A stretch of DNA of 64,000 nt from DAOUJI01 sp965237875. Lineage in GTDB: Bacteria; Chloroflexota; Dehalococcoidia; Lucifugimonadales; JAGWBF01. The DNA lies in assembly GCA_965237875.1 (NCBI GenBank), contig CBDEGP010000002.1:992001-1056000 (forward strand), read 5' to 3'. Of the stretch, positions 61,742-64,000 are shown piece by piece. Numbering within the stretch: position 1 is the first letter of the stretch; every line of letters starts with the position of its first letter. The notes below the pieces were generated by a model. It made no database searches. It was not told where the DNA came from and was given only the letters and a program-made list of their open reading frames with translations. A program made the position numbers and the translations under genes.

Positions 61742-61920
61742 GACTAGCGATCCCGAGCGGAAGTCAAGTTATCGTAGCAAATTCAACCTATGAGACTGTC
61801 AAGCGGAATGTGTCACTAATACAATGCCATGTGTCAGCGGAAACGTCGTAGGTTGGACACTAGCTTAGGCCTTCAGATTTCCCGTTCATGCCCTGTCGCC
61901 TGGGGAGTACGGGCGGCGGA

Positions 61921-62838
61921 CTAGGGCCAAATCCTGGCGGCGGCTCCCGCCGGGACCATGCCTGAGAAGAGTTCGGGATGTATCATCTCCGCCAACATCT
62001 CCAGCCCGTCGACAAGACGGGGGCCTGAGCGGCTGAAGTAGGCGCTGGCGTCGACCACGAACACCCGACCATCACGAACCGCCGGAAGGGAATCCCAGCC
62101 CTCCCGGTCTTTGAACAGCTGAAGCTCCTGCATGGCGCGTCGTGTGTCAAACCCACAGGGGCAGATGACGATGACTTCGGGCTGCCGGTCCACCACTTGC
62201 CGCCACTCTACCGTGAAAGAAGGCTCGTTCTTGTTGCCCAGGCAGTCCTCTCCTCCCGCCATCTCCACCATTTGCGGCATCCAGTGGCCGGCGGCCATGA
62301 CCGGGTCCATCCACTCGAGGCAAGCGACTGTCGGGCGATGGGCGGCAAAAGAGGCGATGCTCTTGACGCGTCGAATGCGGCTGTCCAGGGACTGGGCATA
62401 ACGTTCCGCCGCCGCGTCGACCCCGGCCGCTCTTCCCACCTCACGGACATTGTCCAGGACATCCTCTATAGACGTGGGGTCAAGGGAGACGATGCAGGGC
62501 TTGTTTTCCAGCTTCTCGGTTGCGTCGGCCACCTGCCGCGCAGTTATGGCTCACTCAGCGCATAACTCCTGGCTGAGCAGAAGGTCGGGCTGTATCTCCA
62601 TGATGGCGTCTTCGTCTATATCGTAGATGCCTTTTTCTTCTCTGAGCCTCTCGGCGATCATCGAATGTATGTCGCTGCTGGAGTAGTCTCCGCCCTGGAA
62701 AATGCTGCTGACCACCTGCCTGACCTGCTTGGCCTGCGGGGGGTAATCACATTCATGGGTGACGCCGTGAAGGCTTCCGCCGAGTCCAAGGGCGTAGACT
62801 ATTTCCGTGGCGCTGGGTAGAAATGAGCATATTCGCAT
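61921..62838 (-). CDS. BtuF-like ABC transporter substrate-binding protein, probable selenoprotein
   Basis: A cobalamin/iron-type binding protein of 305 residues, read through an in-frame TGA at 62551-62553. The N-terminal part has MRICSFLPSATEIVYALGLG, GVTHECDYPP and PDLLLSQELCAE. After the TGA, in the same frame, come AITARQVADATEKLENKP, ACLEWMDPVMAAGHWMPQMV, EMAGGEDCLG and GRVFVVDASAYFSRSGPRLV. Family members have Q-D/E-L-C-x-x-C-A-V-S here, so the TGA replaces the second Cys, giving CxxU. Hairpin 62521-62542 fits a bacterial SECIS. No signal peptide is visible, which is common in this cytosolic-looking subgroup. The dihydropyrimidinase gene lies 12 bp upstream in the same direction. Confidence 0.8.
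62521..62542 (-). promoter_or_regulatory. Candidate bacterial SECIS element (BtuF-like gene)
   Basis: On the minus strand an 8-bp stem TGCGCGGC/GCCG(A)CGCA with one bulged A encloses the loop AGGTG. Sixteen bases separate the TGA from the loop, and G is the second loop base, at the edge of the published bacterial SECIS limits. A competing structure exists: AGTTATG and CATAACT form a 7-bp stem with the TGA in its loop. Confidence 0.55.
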
Positions 62839-62850
62839 CGTTGCCCTCTC

Positions 62851-64000
62851 TTACGTTACCTTATAGCCGGTTGGAGCATACGCCGCCAGGTCGGGGTTTC
62901 CTGGGAGGAATTCACCGGCGCCCGGCTTGGCATGAAATTCACCCTTTTCCATAATGACCCGACCCCTCTGCATGGTAAGTTCGGGCATCCCCAGAAGTTC
63001 GAAGCCGTCGAAAGCGGAGTGGTCGGTGTTACCGTGCTGGCCGTTGACCGTGTGCTCCCCGGCCGGGTCCCATATCACCAGGTCGGCGTCGGCGCCGGGC
63101 TGGATGACCCCCTTCTTGGGGTAAATCCCGAATATCTTGGCCGGGTTCTCACAGAATACCTGGACCAGCCTGGGAAGCGTAATGCGGCCCGTGTTTACGC
63201 CGTGAGTCCAGACCACCGGCATCATGAACTCGATTGTGTTGAGTCCGTGAGGAGCATCGAAGATGTTGTCGCCTCCCGTCGTCTTCTGCGCGACGGTGCG
63301 GCCCCCCGAGTCGCTGGCGACCACGTTTATCGTGCCGTCGGCAAGCGCCTGCCACAGGGCTTCCACGTCCGGCGGCTTTCGCAGCGGCGGGCCCACTTTA
63401 GCCAGCGGCCCCCTGCGGGACATCTCCTCATCCGTCAGGGCCAGGTAATGAGGGCAGGTCTCGGTGAACAGCTGTACGCCTCTATCCCTGAACTCCCGAA
63501 CCAGCGGGATGGACTCCTTGGCGCTGAGGTGCACGGAATAGAGGGGCGAACCCGCCACTTGGGAAAAAGTGGAGGCCCTGTAGAGCCCTTCCGACTCCAG
63601 AATCGCGGGTTGGGAGGGAGGATAGTATTCAGGCCCGGTTTTTCCCTGTCCCAGGTGGCTGTCCACGAGGTAATCGATGCAGCAGGCGTTCTCGCAGTGG
63701 ACCATGGGAAGGCCGCCCTCACTCGCCGCCAGGTCCATGGTCTTGAGAAGGCCGTTCTCGGTGATGGCCATGCCGCGGCGCTTATAGGCAAGGAACACCT
63801 TGAAGGAGATGACTCCAAGCTTCATAAGCTCCGGGATGGACCTGTCCAGGATGCCCTCGTCGGCGGCTGTGTAGGTCCCATGCACCGAGAAGTCCAGGTG
63901 GGAGATACGTTCGCCCTCTTCTATGAACCCCTTGACCAGGTCGGTGGTGTAGCCGCTGAAACCCCACCCGGCGACGTTCCCCACAAAGGCGATGACGGTG
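62851..64000 (-). CDS. Dihydropyrimidinase/D-hydantoinase family, 5' end outside the window
   Basis: This cyclic-amidase of the urease superfamily is open to the right edge (upstream residues read TVIAFVGN), so the N-terminal metal motif is not visible. Seen are VISFKVFLAYKRRGMAITEN (the Lys carbamylated in this family), LPMVHCENACCIDYL (metal His), TETCPHYLALTDEEM (metal His) and NVVASDSGGRTVAQKT (Asp of the active site, the usual D-H-x-P replaced by DSGG). The C-terminus has KGVIQPGADADLVIWDPAGE. The unusual DSGGRT motif warns that substrate choice may differ from hydantoins. Confidence 0.88.
   Translation of the reverse strand, partial: TVIAFVGNVAGWGFSGYTTDLVKGFIEEGERISHLDFSVHGTYTAADEGILDRSIPELMKLGVISFKVFLAYKRRGMAITENGLLKTMDLAASEGGLPMVHCENACCIDYLVDSHLGQGKTGPEYYPPSQPAILESEGLYRASTFSQVAGSPLYSVHLSAKESIPLVREFRDRGVQLFTETCPHYLALTDEEMSRRGPLAKVGPPLRKPPDVEALWQALADGTINVVASDSGGRTVAQKTTGGDNIFDAPHGLNTIEFMMPVVWTHGVNTGRITLPRLVQVFCENPAKIFGIYPKKGVIQPGADADLVIWDPAGEHTVNGQHGNTDHSAFDGFELLGMPELTMQRGRVIMEKGEFHAKPGAGEFLPGNPDLAAYAPTGYKVT

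Noticed and set aside
61921..62532. BtuF-like protein read as two separate genes or a frameshift
   Set aside because: The two frames are the same frame separated by one TGA at an expected Cys; no indel is needed. The internal ATG at 62532 has no independent start signal.
62531..62550. A short CTGC-GCG-GCAG hairpin as the SECIS of the BtuF-like gene
   Set aside because: Its loop lies only 11 bases from the TGA, below the accepted spacing; the longer bulged hairpin fits better.
1..64000. CRISPR array
   Set aside because: No regularly spaced repeats with unique spacers were seen; the tandem repeats at 24023 and 26000 have two units each and no spacers.

Overview
The window is a mosaic of catabolic operons and decaying mobile DNA from a GC-rich bacterium. 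The gene set includes several CaiB/BaiF CoA-transferases, thiolase-like/DUF35 pairs, two amidohydrolase-2 enzymes, an LLM-class flavin oxidoreductase, SMP-30, a molybdenum hydroxylase, an N-acyl-D-amino-acid deacylase and a dihydropyrimidinase. This resembles Chloroflexota of the Dehalococcoidia/SAR202 kind. That placement is inferred from gene content only, since no marker gene is present.

Layout. 1-5.1 kb (minus strand): a type I restriction-modification operon (hsdM 3' fragment, an unrecognised zinc-ribbon protein, hsdS, a BrnT/BrnA toxin-antitoxin pair, hsdR running off the left edge). 5-9.1 kb: a thrombospondin-C-like fragment, a broken DUF58-type operon, IS1182-family copy 1, phage-like scraps and the 3' part of a tRNA-Thr. 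9.2-12.9 kb: DUF1800/NHL/DUF1501 operon. 13-16.8 kb: a CoA-transferase gene broken by IS1182 copy 2, with an IS1380-family element abutting it. 16.8-26 kb: SDR with a frameshift, a membrane/zinc-ribbon gene with a frameshift, a CitE-like lyase, SMP-30, an LLM oxidoreductase and a graveyard of small pseudogenes. 26-30.4 kb: peptide-type ABC binding protein and two permeases, without ATPases. 30.5-35.2 kb: catabolic operon 1 (two CaiB, DUF35, thiolase-like). 35.3-37.4 kb: IS256 remnant and IS1182 copy 3. 37.5-43 kb: tRNA-Asn, enoyl-CoA hydratase, a broken second brnA locus, a lipoprotein, Rieske protein and a D-aminoacylase-type deacylase. 43-47 kb: rhodanese, molybdenum hydroxylase and amidohydrolase. 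48-55.4 kb (minus strand): catabolic operon 2 (DUF35, thiolase-like, MaoC-like, MFS, two CaiB, PNPOx-like). 55.5-64 kb: FAH hydrolase, amidohydrolase, M20 peptidase, Lon-N protein, AlbA_2 protein, BtuF-like binding protein and dihydropyrimidinase.

The most notable observation is two genes that look broken by an in-frame TGA and are better read as selenoproteins. In the rhodanese at 43121-43492 the TGA sits exactly where the catalytic cysteine belongs. In the BtuF-like protein at 61921-62838 it sits at the second cysteine of the family's ELCxxC motif. Each TGA is followed by a hairpin whose distance and apical G fit the bacterial SECIS model. Other breaks in the window (SDR, zinc-ribbon gene, ABM-like gene, transposase copy 2) are true frameshifts or TAG and do not fit this explanation.

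How the genes work together. The two catabolic operons share a module: CoA activation of an acid by CaiB/BaiF transferase, then a thiolase-fold protein lacking the usual cysteine motif paired with a DUF35 protein, as in Ltp2/ChsH2-type steroid side-chain aldolases, with a MaoC-like hydratase in operon 2. The three IS1182 copies are nearly identical and each is flanked by CTAG. Excising copy 2 with one CTAG restores an open CoA-transferase frame, which shows a 4-bp target duplication and recent activity.
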